A stretch of 5,862 nt of DNA from Methanobacteriaceae archaeon (GCA_011620845.1 WOYJ01000070.1:1-5862), one strand, 5' to 3'; positions 1-5,780 are shown, counted from the first letter of the stretch. The notes: a model not told the origin generated them from the letters alone. Numbers and translations: made by a program.

Positions 1-37
1 TCATAATAGTTAGTATAATCTTATGCAATGCTTTTCA

Positions 38-42
38 AGGTG
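38..42 (+). promoter_or_regulatory. Ribosome binding site that sets the start of the rubredoxin-TPP gene
   Basis: AGGTG lies 7 bases before the ATG at 50 and complements the usual archaeal 16S rRNA 3' end. The in-frame ATG at 23 has no such site and would add nine residues (MQCFSRCFK) that rubredoxins do not have. Rubredoxin N-termini normally read M-x-K-Y-x-C, which is exactly what the ATG at 50 gives. Confidence 0.75.
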
Positions 43-49
43 TTTTAAA

Positions 50-1807
50 ATGGCAAAATATCGGTGTACGGTTTGTAACTACATATTTGATGAAGAAAAG
101 GAAGGTTACGCATTTGATGAGTTACCAGATAACTGGAGGTGCCCGGTTTGTAATTCTCCTTTGAATTCTTTCGTATTATTGTCTGAAGGTGGAGTTGAAC
201 TTGAAGAGGGGGAAGCCACTGTTTCTGAAATTTTAGTAGCTCAAATGGTTGAATGGGGGATTAAATATGTTTTCGGCATACCCGGAACCTCTTCACTGGG
301 TGTGGTGGATGCCATCCGTAAAGATAAGAATCTGAAGTATGTTCAGGTCAGACATGAGCAGACCGCTGCTTTCATGGCATCTGCCCATGGTAAACTCACC
401 GGACACCCCGCAGCCTGCTTAACAGTTGCTGGTCCCGGGGCAACCAACCTGGCCACCGGTCTCTACGATGCCAGCCTTGACCATTCCCCAGTACTGGCCC
501 TAACTGGCATGATAAAGAGACAGCTCATCGGCCCGGGATCCTTCCAGGAAATCGATCAGCAGAGTTTCTTCGAACCCATAACAGTTTATAACAAGGTTTT
601 AATGTCTGAAGAACAGACCACCACCCTCATCACCAAAGCCATTAAACACGCCATCTTGGATAAGGGAGTGGCCCATATAGGAATCCCCAAGGATGTTCAG
701 GAATTTCCACTCGCTGCCCGGCCAATACCCTTTGAAGGCAGCTTCCCCAACGAGGCCATAACCCAGCCCATGTTCCTCATACTCCAGGCCGCACAGGCCA
801 TAAACCAGTCCAAACGTCCGGTGATAGTCTCTGGCTTCGGAGCCATAACCCAGGGAGAAAACCTCCTGGAACTGGCAGAGAAAATAACCGCACCCATAGT
901 AACCACCTTCCGGGGGAAGGGAGTGGTGGATGAAGATAATGAGTATTACGTGGGAAGCCATGGGGATATTGGCTCAACAGCCGCCACAGACCTTGTGCTG
1001 AATTCAGATCTGCTCATAGTCATTGGTTCCTCTTTCTCAGACATGACCCACCTGCCAGAGAAGAAGGCCATCCAGATAGATATAGATCCATTGGTGATCG
1101 GTAAGCAGTACCCGGTTGAGGTGGGGCTCTTCGGAAACAGCGCTGAAATACTGCCCCAGCTAATGGACCTGGTCCAGGAAAATAGGAAGGATGACTATTT
1201 AAAGGAGATAAGGGAACTTAAGATGGAATGGTTGGATCTTCTTGATGAGGAAGCTGATGGTAATTTAACCCCGATAAGGCCCCAGTACATCATTAAAGTC
1301 CTGAACGAAAAACTGGACGACGATGCCGTTATCACCCTTGACACCGGTGAAAATGGCTGGTGGTTCGGACGGAACTTCTGGATGAAGAAGACCCAGAAGA
1401 TGATCATGTCCGGATATCTGGGTACCATGGGCTTCGGCCTGCCTGCCGCCCTGGTTGCTCAATTAATTTATCCTGAGAGGCAGGTAGTGTGCATCACTGG
1501 TGACGGGGGATTTTCCATGGTGATGGCCGACTTCGTTACTGCGGTGCGTAACGATCTCCCAATTAAACTCTTCTTATTCAACAACCACCAGCTGGCCATG
1601 ATCATGCAGGAACAGATGGTGGAGAAATTCCCAAACTGGGAAACTGAACTCTACAATCCCGACTTTGCAGCATACGCCCGGGACTGCGGAGGGGTGGGAA
1701 TAAATGTTAAAGATCCTCAGGAACTACCGGAAGCGGTAGATAAGGCCCTGTCAATTGATAAACCGGTTATAGTGGATATTGAAACTGACCCCAGGAGATT
1801 TATCTGA
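50..1807 (+). CDS. Rubredoxin fused to a pyruvate-oxidase-like thiamine diphosphate enzyme
   Basis: A 585-residue protein in two parts. Residues 1-45 form a rubredoxin: C6-x2-C9 and C31-x2-C34 would bind one iron. The gap between the pairs is 21 residues, shorter than in classical rubredoxins (about 29). Residues 56-585 have the three-domain build of TPP enzymes: a PYR domain with the catalytic Glu (E103 in RHEQTAA), a central nucleotide-binding domain at about 240-375, and a PP domain with the metal/TPP motif GDG (484-486) ending in NN (511-512). The stretch GDGGFSMVMADF resembles PoxB-type pyruvate oxidases more than acetolactate synthases, but PoxB's C-terminal membrane-binding tail is absent, so a soluble cytoplasmic enzyme is expected. 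By family, it would decarboxylate a 2-oxoacid such as pyruvate. That the fused rubredoxin takes the electrons is inference. The next gene follows after 61 bases. The substrate is unproven; acetolactate synthase or another 2-oxoacid decarboxylase remain alternatives. Confidence 0.9.
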   Translation: MAKYRCTVCNYIFDEEKEGYAFDELPDNWRCPVCNSPLNSFVLLSEGGVELEEGEATVSEILVAQMVEWGIKYVFGIPGTSSLGVVDAIRKDKNLKYVQVRHEQTAAFMASAHGKLTGHPAACLTVAGPGATNLATGLYDASLDHSPVLALTGMIKRQLIGPGSFQEIDQQSFFEPITVYNKVLMSEEQTTTLITKAIKHAILDKGVAHIGIPKDVQEFPLAARPIPFEGSFPNEAITQPMFLILQAAQAINQSKRPVIVSGFGAITQGENLLELAEKITAPIVTTFRGKGVVDEDNEYYVGSHGDIGSTAATDLVLNSDLLIVIGSSFSDMTHLPEKKAIQIDIDPLVIGKQYPVEVGLFGNSAEILPQLMDLVQENRKDDYLKEIRELKMEWLDLLDEEADGNLTPIRPQYIIKVLNEKLDDDAVITLDTGENGWWFGRNFWMKKTQKMIMSGYLGTMGFGLPAALVAQLIYPERQVVCITGDGGFSMVMADFVTAVRNDLPIKLFLFNNHQLAMIMQEQMVEKFPNWETELYNPDFAAYARDCGGVGINVKDPQELPEAVDKALSIDKPVIVDIETDPRRFI

Positions 1808-1857
1808 AAGGAGATTTACTAATTTTATGGAGTTATCTGGTTATTCTATAATATTTT

Positions 1858-1862
1858 GAGGT
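1858..1862 (+). promoter_or_regulatory. Ribosome binding site of the Cys-rich glutamate-synthase-like gene
   Basis: GAGGT sits 6 bases before the ATG at 1869 and selects it over the out-of-frame ATG at 1864, which lies too close to the site. The surrounding TTTTGAGGTAAT is nearly repeated before the gene at 4636. Confidence 0.7.
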
Positions 1863-1868
1863 AATGAC

Positions 1869-3362
1869 ATGGTTATTGAACCTGCTGATATACGATCTAA
1901 AGTTCAAAATAATGAGGAAAACCGGAACAGATGCCACTGTCCGTTGTGCCCCAGTTACCCCCAGGAGTGCCCTGGTGAAACTCTTTACTGTGGCACTCAG
2001 GCGAGTAAATGTGATATCAACCCCCAGACCTGCCTGTGTGACACCTGCCCGGTTTACTATGAATATGGGTTAAAAGGACTCTATTACTGTAATCTGGTAG
2101 AGGGAGGTGAAACTAACACGTTAATGCGTAAAAAAAGGTCGGATGAGGATGAAAAATTCTACCAGACCATGTTGAACATCCGGGAGGAGAGTCTCAAGGA
2201 AAAAAGTATCACCGTATCCATGGGTTCCCAGAAGAAGTTACCATTTTCCATGGATGACCTCTACTTCATCCCCGCCCAGATAAATAAGATTCCCTTAAAT
2301 GAAGAAGAACATGTGAATTCCACTGTTACTTTAGGTAATCACGCAGAAAAGCCTTTCACGGTATCTTCACCTATCCTGATATCCGGATTGAGTTTTGGAG
2401 CTGTTTCTAAAAACGTGAAACTGGTCATATTAAAAGCCGCCCAAAAACTCGGTATTGGTTTTAATTCTGGTGAAGGCGGACTGGTAGATGAAGAGAAATC
2501 ACTGGGATGGGATAACCGGATATTACAGTATGCAACTGGAAGATTCGGAGTGGATGAAGAGCTCTTAAAACAGGCCTCTGCCATGGAGATCCGCTTTGGA
2601 CAGGGAGCATATCCTGGTAAAGGCAGCTACCTCCCCGCGGAGAAGATGACCCGGGAAGTCGCCCATATAAGGGGATTAGAACCTAGAGAAGGTGCATATT
2701 CCCCAGCCCATCATGAAGATATCACCAATCCACAGGAGTTAGAGGACAAGATATCCTGGCTAAGATTTTTAACTGAAGGCGCACCTATCGGTGCTAAGAT
2801 AGGATGTGGAGATGTTAAAAGTGACGTGAAGATACTGGCACAGGCTGGGGTGGATTTCATAACCTTGGACGGATTTGGAGGGGGAACTGGTGCCACGGAT
2901 TTATATGTAAGGGAAAATGTGGGTATCCCCTTGCTCGCTGCTATTTCCCAGGCCCATGACACCCTGAAAGAGTTGAATCTCCATGATAAAATTTCAATTA
3001 TCGCATCTGGTGGGCTGCGCAGTTCCGCTGACTTCGCCAAATCCCTGGCTTTAGGTGCCGATGCAGTTTATATAGGAACGGCAGCACTTATAGCCATCAA
3101 CTGTCAGCAGTATAGAATCTGTTACACTGGACTATGCCCGGCTGGTGTGGCTACACAGAACCCACAACTGATTAAACAGATAGATATAGAAGAGGGTGTT
3201 GAAAGATTAACCAGTTTCATTAAACTATCTACCCGGGAGATAGAGAATCTCACCCGTATAGTAGGCAAGGACGATGTTAACCAGCTCGATAGAAGTGATA
3301 TGATCTCAGTAAACAAAGATCTATCCGAGATCTGTGGGGTTAGATGGTTGGGTGGGAAATAG
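1869..3362 (+). CDS. Cys-rich domain plus glutamate-synthase FMN/Fe-S domain protein
   Basis: A 497-residue protein. Residues about 130-470 match the FMN-binding domain of the glutamate synthase large subunit (GltB): SGLSFGA (172-178), GQGAYPGKG, the YSPAHHED segment (PPPHHD in GltB), LDGFGGGTGATD (333-344), the phosphate-loop-like ASGGL (379-383) and C412-x5-C418-x4-C423 followed by PAGVATQ, the 3Fe-4S cluster motif. The glutamine amidotransferase domain and the GXGXG domain of bacterial GltB are absent; archaea often encode these separately, but none is in this window. Instead of the ferredoxin-like N-terminus I would expect for archaeal versions, residues 22-74 hold ten cysteines, with C-x-C-x2-C-x13-C occurring twice (22/24/27/41 and 55/57/60/74). 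This resembles the DUF2769 type of Cys-rich region as I remember it. It probably binds Fe-S clusters or zinc. Flavin and 3Fe-4S binding are well supported. True glutamate synthase activity is doubtful without ammonia supply; a related amino-acid or redox reaction is possible. It is probably co-expressed with the rubredoxin-TPP gene. Confidence 0.88.
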   Translation: MVIEPADIRSKVQNNEENRNRCHCPLCPSYPQECPGETLYCGTQASKCDINPQTCLCDTCPVYYEYGLKGLYYCNLVEGGETNTLMRKKRSDEDEKFYQTMLNIREESLKEKSITVSMGSQKKLPFSMDDLYFIPAQINKIPLNEEEHVNSTVTLGNHAEKPFTVSSPILISGLSFGAVSKNVKLVILKAAQKLGIGFNSGEGGLVDEEKSLGWDNRILQYATGRFGVDEELLKQASAMEIRFGQGAYPGKGSYLPAEKMTREVAHIRGLEPREGAYSPAHHEDITNPQELEDKISWLRFLTEGAPIGAKIGCGDVKSDVKILAQAGVDFITLDGFGGGTGATDLYVRENVGIPLLAAISQAHDTLKELNLHDKISIIASGGLRSSADFAKSLALGADAVYIGTAALIAINCQQYRICYTGLCPAGVATQNPQLIKQIDIEEGVERLTSFIKLSTREIENLTRIVGKDDVNQLDRSDMISVNKDLSEICGVRWLGGK

Positions 3363-3363
3363 T

Positions 3364-3461
3364 TTTATTCTTTGCAGTGGGGAATACCTTTATTCTTTGC
3401 AGTGGGGAATAATTTTATCCTTGGGAAGTGGGAAATACTTTTATTCCCGAAGGAGAGAATG
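3364..3461. repeat. Tandem 25-base repeat array with inverted ends
   Basis: Units begin TTTATTC/TTTATCC at 3364, 3389, 3414 and 3440, so the steps are 25, 25 and 26 bases. The first two are identical over 23 bases (3364-3386 and 3389-3411), the third is diverged, and the fourth keeps mainly its ends. In units one and two TATTC and GAATA are complementary (for example 3366-3370 with 3382-3386), and three more G-T pairs can lengthen the stem. The array starts right behind the stop codon of the upstream gene, so it could act as a 3' end or terminator, as a protein-binding array, or be a drifting minisatellite. No coding role is seen. Confidence 0.85.
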
Positions 3462-3466
3462 TATAC

Positions 3467-3485
3467 AAATCGATTAAATCAATTT
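3467..3485. promoter_or_regulatory. Imperfect palindrome upstream of the archaeosine synthase-like gene
   Basis: AAATCGATT and AATCAATTT flank a central A and are reverse complements at 8 of 9 positions. The site ends 34 bases before the TTG start at 3520, about where a promoter or operator would lie. The AT-rich composition makes a chance palindrome possible, so an operator role is only a suggestion. Confidence 0.35.
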
Positions 3486-3505
3486 AGATTACACAAATTC
3501 AATAC

Positions 3506-3510
3506 AGGAG
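3506..3510 (+). promoter_or_regulatory. Ribosome binding site supporting a TTG start
   Basis: AGGAG lies 9 bases before the TTG at 3520. The frame is closed upstream by TAA at 3475-3477 with no ATG or GTG between, and the first in-frame ATG downstream would remove 22 residues. TTG is therefore the best start. Confidence 0.7.
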
Positions 3511-3519
3511 TTCATTATA

Positions 3520-4434
3520 TTGGAAGTTATATGCGTTACTGAGCAGGCCATTCACCGACCGGAAGTCCGTAGGTGGAGGGAGAGGATGAGGCACCTTGAA
3601 CCCCAGGGAGAAGTGGTGGTGGTGATACCCTGCAGTATGAGGAAACCCTATTCCCAGTCCAAGTCCCACCTGGTTTTCATGAGGGCCACCAAAGGTTACC
3701 AGGAGGCCATCTTAACCTCCCCATTCGGAATATGCCCCCGGGAGATGGAGAAAACCTATCCCATACAATCCTATGATGTTTCAACCACTGGAGACTGGTC
3801 AGAGGAGGAAATAGATGTAACTGGTGAATGTCTCAGGGAATATGTTAAAGATTTGCCGGTGGTAGCCCATGTGGCCGGTGGCTATCGGGAAACGTGTGAA
3901 AAGTATTTGGAAAATGCGGTTTACACTTGCAAGGATGGTAAGACAACCTCACCAGAGTCCATGCATAACCTGAGAACTGCCCTTAAAAGCTATTCTAAAA
4001 TTAGGGATAAGGATAAAAACCTGAAAAAATTAAGATCTATCGCTCGTTACCAGTTTAATGGTAAGGACGCCGATTCTTTGATACTGGACGGTTCCCGGAT
4101 AACCGGCAGATTCAACCGGCGGGTAATCCACGAAGGTAAACAGATAGCAACACTGTTATATGAAACAGGACTCTACGCACTTAACTTGGAGGGCGGCCGG
4201 ATTTTAAGGGATCTGAGGAGATCCTGGGTGGAAATTGATTTCGACCTTAAAACCAACACCCTGTTTGCACCGGGAGTGGTGGATGCACACCCGGACATCC
4301 TCCCAGGGGATGAAGTGGTAATTTTAAGACAAACAGATGTGGTTGGTGTTGGAAAGACAGTTCTCTCTGGTGAGGAGATGAAAAAGGCAGTTAAAGGAGT
4401 GGCGGTCAGGGTAAGGCATAGAATAAAGGGTTAA
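3520..4434 (+). CDS. arcS: Archaeosine synthase-like protein (ArcS catalytic domain plus PUA), short form
   Basis: A 304-residue protein with a TTG start. It carries the motif typical of ArcS, PC-S-x2-KPYS-x-S-x-SH (P37, C38, K42, P43, Y44, S49, H50), followed by the conserved stretch TSPFGICPREMEKTYP (about 66-81) and YDVSTTGDW (85-93). Residues about 230-302 are a PUA RNA-binding domain (NTLFAPGVVDAHPDILPGDEVVI and following). ArcS acts on preQ0 already placed at position 15 of tRNA by archaeal TGT; in some archaea it adds lysine and a radical SAM partner (RaSEA) completes archaeosine. Many ArcS proteins exceed 500 residues because of an N-terminal TGT-like half. That half is absent here, and the 157 bases upstream are non-coding, so this is not a fresh break in place. 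Either the other half is a separate gene elsewhere, or the short form works alone. The gene probably has its own promoter, given the repeat array and gap before it. Confidence 0.85.
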   Translation: MEVICVTEQAIHRPEVRRWRERMRHLEPQGEVVVVIPCSMRKPYSQSKSHLVFMRATKGYQEAILTSPFGICPREMEKTYPIQSYDVSTTGDWSEEEIDVTGECLREYVKDLPVVAHVAGGYRETCEKYLENAVYTCKDGKTTSPESMHNLRTALKSYSKIRDKDKNLKKLRSIARYQFNGKDADSLILDGSRITGRFNRRVIHEGKQIATLLYETGLYALNLEGGRILRDLRRSWVEIDFDLKTNTLFAPGVVDAHPDILPGDEVVILRQTDVVGVGKTVLSGEEMKKAVKGVAVRVRHRIKG

Positions 4435-4442
4435 ATTAAGAA

Positions 4443-4457
4443 TTTTAACTTTCTTTC
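4443..4457 (+). terminator. T-rich tract after the archaeosine synthase-like gene
   Basis: TTTTAACTTTCTTT lies just after the stop codon. Archaeal RNA polymerase often stops at T-rich tracts without a hairpin. The run is broken by AAC and C, so this is a weak call. Confidence 0.25.
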
Positions 4458-4490
4458 AATGTTATTGTATAAAAAATATAAATAAACATA

Positions 4491-4502
4491 AGTTTAAATA
4501 TA
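4491..4502 (+). promoter_or_regulatory. TATA box of the Fe-S assembly / adenylate kinase pair
   Basis: AGTTTAAATATA matches the methanogen box-A pattern TTTAWATA. Transcription would begin near 4520, leaving a leader of about 115 bases that contains the foldable segment at 4534-4580. Other AT-rich boxes nearby, such as that around 4518-4529, could serve instead. Confidence 0.45.
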
Positions 4503-4533
4503 ATCATGAAATAAATTTTAATATAATTTATTC

Positions 4534-4580
4534 AAAAGGAATGGACCTTTTTAAGGGGTTAAACAACCATAATTCCATTC
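4534..4580 (+). other. Foldable leader segment: hairpin with possible pseudoknot
   Basis: AAAAGG (4534-4539) pairs with CCTTTT (4546-4551) around the loop AATGGA. That loop region (GAATGGA, 4539-4545) is exactly complementary to TCCATTC at 4574-4580, allowing a pseudoknot or a competing long stem. A small hairpin, GGTT (4557-4560) with AACC (4565-4568), lies between. It could be a structured 5' leader of the gene at 4636. No known riboswitch family is recognised. Confidence 0.35.
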
Positions 4581-4623
4581 AAATGAAGATATCAAACTGA
4601 TAGAAGGTTAATAATTTACTTTT

Positions 4624-4628
4624 GAGGT
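4624..4628 (+). promoter_or_regulatory. Ribosome binding site of the MIP18/DUF59 gene
   Basis: GAGGT lies 7 bases before the ATG at 4636. It sits in the same TTTTGAGGTAAT context as the site before the gene at 1869. Confidence 0.7.
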
Positions 4629-4635
4629 AATAATT

Positions 4636-4926
4636 ATGTCAGAAGAACTAGTGAATAAAATAAGAGAAGAATTAGCAAAAATCCCAGATCCACATATGGG
4701 AATCAGTATAGCGGAGATGGGCATTGTAGGCAACATAGAAGTCAACGAAGCTGAAAAAACAGCTAAAATAGAGATTATACCCACAAACCCGGGATGTATG
4801 AGTGCAGCTAACATAGCCATGCAGGCCAGATTAGCAGCAGAAAGCCTGGAAGAAATCGACAAGGCAGAGATCATAGTCAAAGGACACATGATGGCGGATA
4901 CCATATGTGAAATGGTGAATAAATAA
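4636..4926 (+). CDS. MIP18/DUF59 family iron-sulfur cluster assembly protein
   Basis: A 96-residue single-domain protein of the MIP18 (DUF59) family, whose usual length is about 95-110. The family's landmarks are present: the DP-x-MGISIAEMGIV segment (residues 18-31, the DPE-x-x-x-x-I-x-x-LG-L-V motif), a central beta strand pair, and NPGC (51-54), whose Cys54 is the reactive or metal-ligand cysteine. A second cysteine, Cys91, lies near the C-terminus. Relatives (SufT, CIA2/FAM96) help deliver Fe-S clusters to target proteins in the cytoplasm. That role here is by family; the clients are unknown. It is the first gene of a pair: the kinase gene starts one base after its TAA, and the kinase's ribosome binding site lies inside its last codons, so translation is probably coupled. 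Confidence 0.87.
   Translation: MSEELVNKIREELAKIPDPHMGISIAEMGIVGNIEVNEAEKTAKIEIIPTNPGCMSAANIAMQARLAAESLEEIDKAEIIVKGHMMADTICEMVNK
4914..4918 (+). promoter_or_regulatory. Ribosome binding site inside the end of the MIP18/DUF59 gene
   Basis: GGTGA lies 9 bases before the ATG at 4928 and within the last codons of the preceding gene, which ends at 4926. This arrangement favours translational coupling of the two genes. Confidence 0.6.
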
Positions 4927-4927
4927 A

Positions 4928-5467
4928 ATGGGACGCTGGAACCTTGCCGCAGTGGTGGGTGTTCCAGGTGTAGGAAAAACATCCCTTTGCAGGGCAGCAT
5001 CATCATCCTCAGGATATCGTTACATAAATTACGGGGAGTTGATGCTCGAAATTGCAAAAAACAGGAGAATAACATCCACTCTAGAAGGAATCTTCAAACT
5101 TCCCCTGGATTTGCAATATGAAATCTGGAAGGAAGCTGCCACCAGGATAAGTGACTGGAAGAATGTTCTGGTAGATCTGCACGGCCTGGACAAGTCCAGG
5201 GAGGGATATCTCATCTCCCTACCTGTGGAGATACTCCAACCGGATATCATCATCCTGGTTGAATCCAACTACGAACAGATTATAAAACGCAGGATAAACG
5301 ACCAGGAAAGGACACGGCCTGTCCAGAAATGGAAGATCTTAAAAGAGGATATGGAACTCCTGAGAACATCCATGGCTGTGTGCTCCGTCCTGTTAAATTC
5401 CATTTTTGTAATTTTGGATAACCACGAGTTTGAAGAATCTCTAAATACCTTGAAGAGTTACCTATAA
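4928..5467 (+). CDS. Archaeal adenylate kinase (AdkA)-like nucleotide kinase
   Basis: A 179-residue P-loop kinase. The Walker A motif GVPGVGKT occupies residues 11-18. It is followed by the NYGELMLEIAK stretch, matching the NFG-x-x-M-x-E-A region of AdkA, then LVDLHGLDKSREGYLISLPVEIL, equal to AdkA's (V/D)THS..KTP-x-GYLPGLP segment, and PDIIILVES with RRINDQERTR (121-130), like AdkA's RRLNDETRNRD. AdkA interconverts ATP, ADP and AMP in the cytoplasm and is about 190 residues, so this is slightly short. Two departures are visible: the THS of canonical AdkA reads LHG, and the final Asp of NRD is Pro. It could therefore be a paralogue with changed substrate rather than the housekeeping enzyme, so I give no gene symbol. 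Its neighbour is a Fe-S assembly protein, an unexpected partner for a nucleotide kinase. Confidence 0.8.
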   Translation: MGRWNLAAVVGVPGVGKTSLCRAASSSSGYRYINYGELMLEIAKNRRITSTLEGIFKLPLDLQYEIWKEAATRISDWKNVLVDLHGLDKSREGYLISLPVEILQPDIIILVESNYEQIIKRRINDQERTRPVQKWKILKEDMELLRTSMAVCSVLLNSIFVILDNHEFEESLNTLKSYL

Positions 5468-5554
5468 ATAAATAAGGATAGTTTCCCTAAAAATAAAGGT
5501 ATAAATATGATGAAAACAAATCTTGCATCTACACTACAATAAATGCTATTTTAA

Positions 5555-5566
5555 AAATTAAATATA
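5555..5566 (+). promoter_or_regulatory. TATA box of the tRNA-Ile gene
   Basis: AAATTAAATATA, with an A-rich run before it that could serve as a BRE, lies about 16-27 bases before the tRNA. Transcription would start at or just before the mature 5' end. An overlapping TTTTAAAA a few bases upstream is an alternative box. Confidence 0.5.
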
Positions 5567-5581
5567 CATGAATTAAGTAGG

Positions 5582-5670
<89 letters not shown>

Positions 5671-5733
5671 TAACCCGTTGATAATACATTATTTTTAATA
5701 TTACTTAATTTACTTTTGATTTCATATCAGTTT

Positions 5734-5748
5734 CAAAAGGTTTATATT
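5734..5748 (+). promoter_or_regulatory. Strong archaeal promoter-like sequence near the right edge
   Basis: CAAAAGG, a BRE-like purine run, is followed at once by TTTATATT, close to the TATA consensus. A start near 5770 is expected. No open frame follows within the window: the ATG at 5779 stops after four codons. It may serve a short RNA or a gene beyond the window. Confidence 0.5.
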
Positions 5749-5780
5749 GCTGATGATCCTACATATTTAATTGGAGCGAT

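Noticed and set aside
23..49. Upstream in-frame ATG at 23 as start of the rubredoxin-TPP gene
   Set aside because: No ribosome binding site before it, and it would add nine residues foreign to rubredoxin N-termini. The ATG at 50 has AGGTG at the right distance.
599..961. Minus-strand open frames across the TPP-enzyme gene
   Set aside because: They mirror the coding frame of a well-recognised protein, have no family resemblance and no convincing start signals.
50..1807. Calling the TPP enzyme acetolactate synthase (ilvB)
   Set aside because: LGTMGFGLPAA is shared by both families, but GDGGFSMVMADF is more like pyruvate oxidase. The rubredoxin fusion and the lack of an adjacent regulatory subunit also argue against it, though not conclusively.
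1827..1859. Ten-codon frame between the first two genes
   Set aside because: Its nearest purine-rich site (AAAGGAG, about 1807-1813) is too far from the ATG, and nothing marks the peptide as real. Its TGA merely overlaps the next gene's binding site.
3364..3461. CRISPR array
   Set aside because: The period is 25 bases with no unique spacers between units, and no cas gene is in the window.
4608..5075. 155-residue minus-strand open frame
   Set aside because: It overlaps the MIP18/DUF59 gene and the start of the kinase gene, both clearly recognisable. Its hydrophobic look is what reversed codons of those genes produce.
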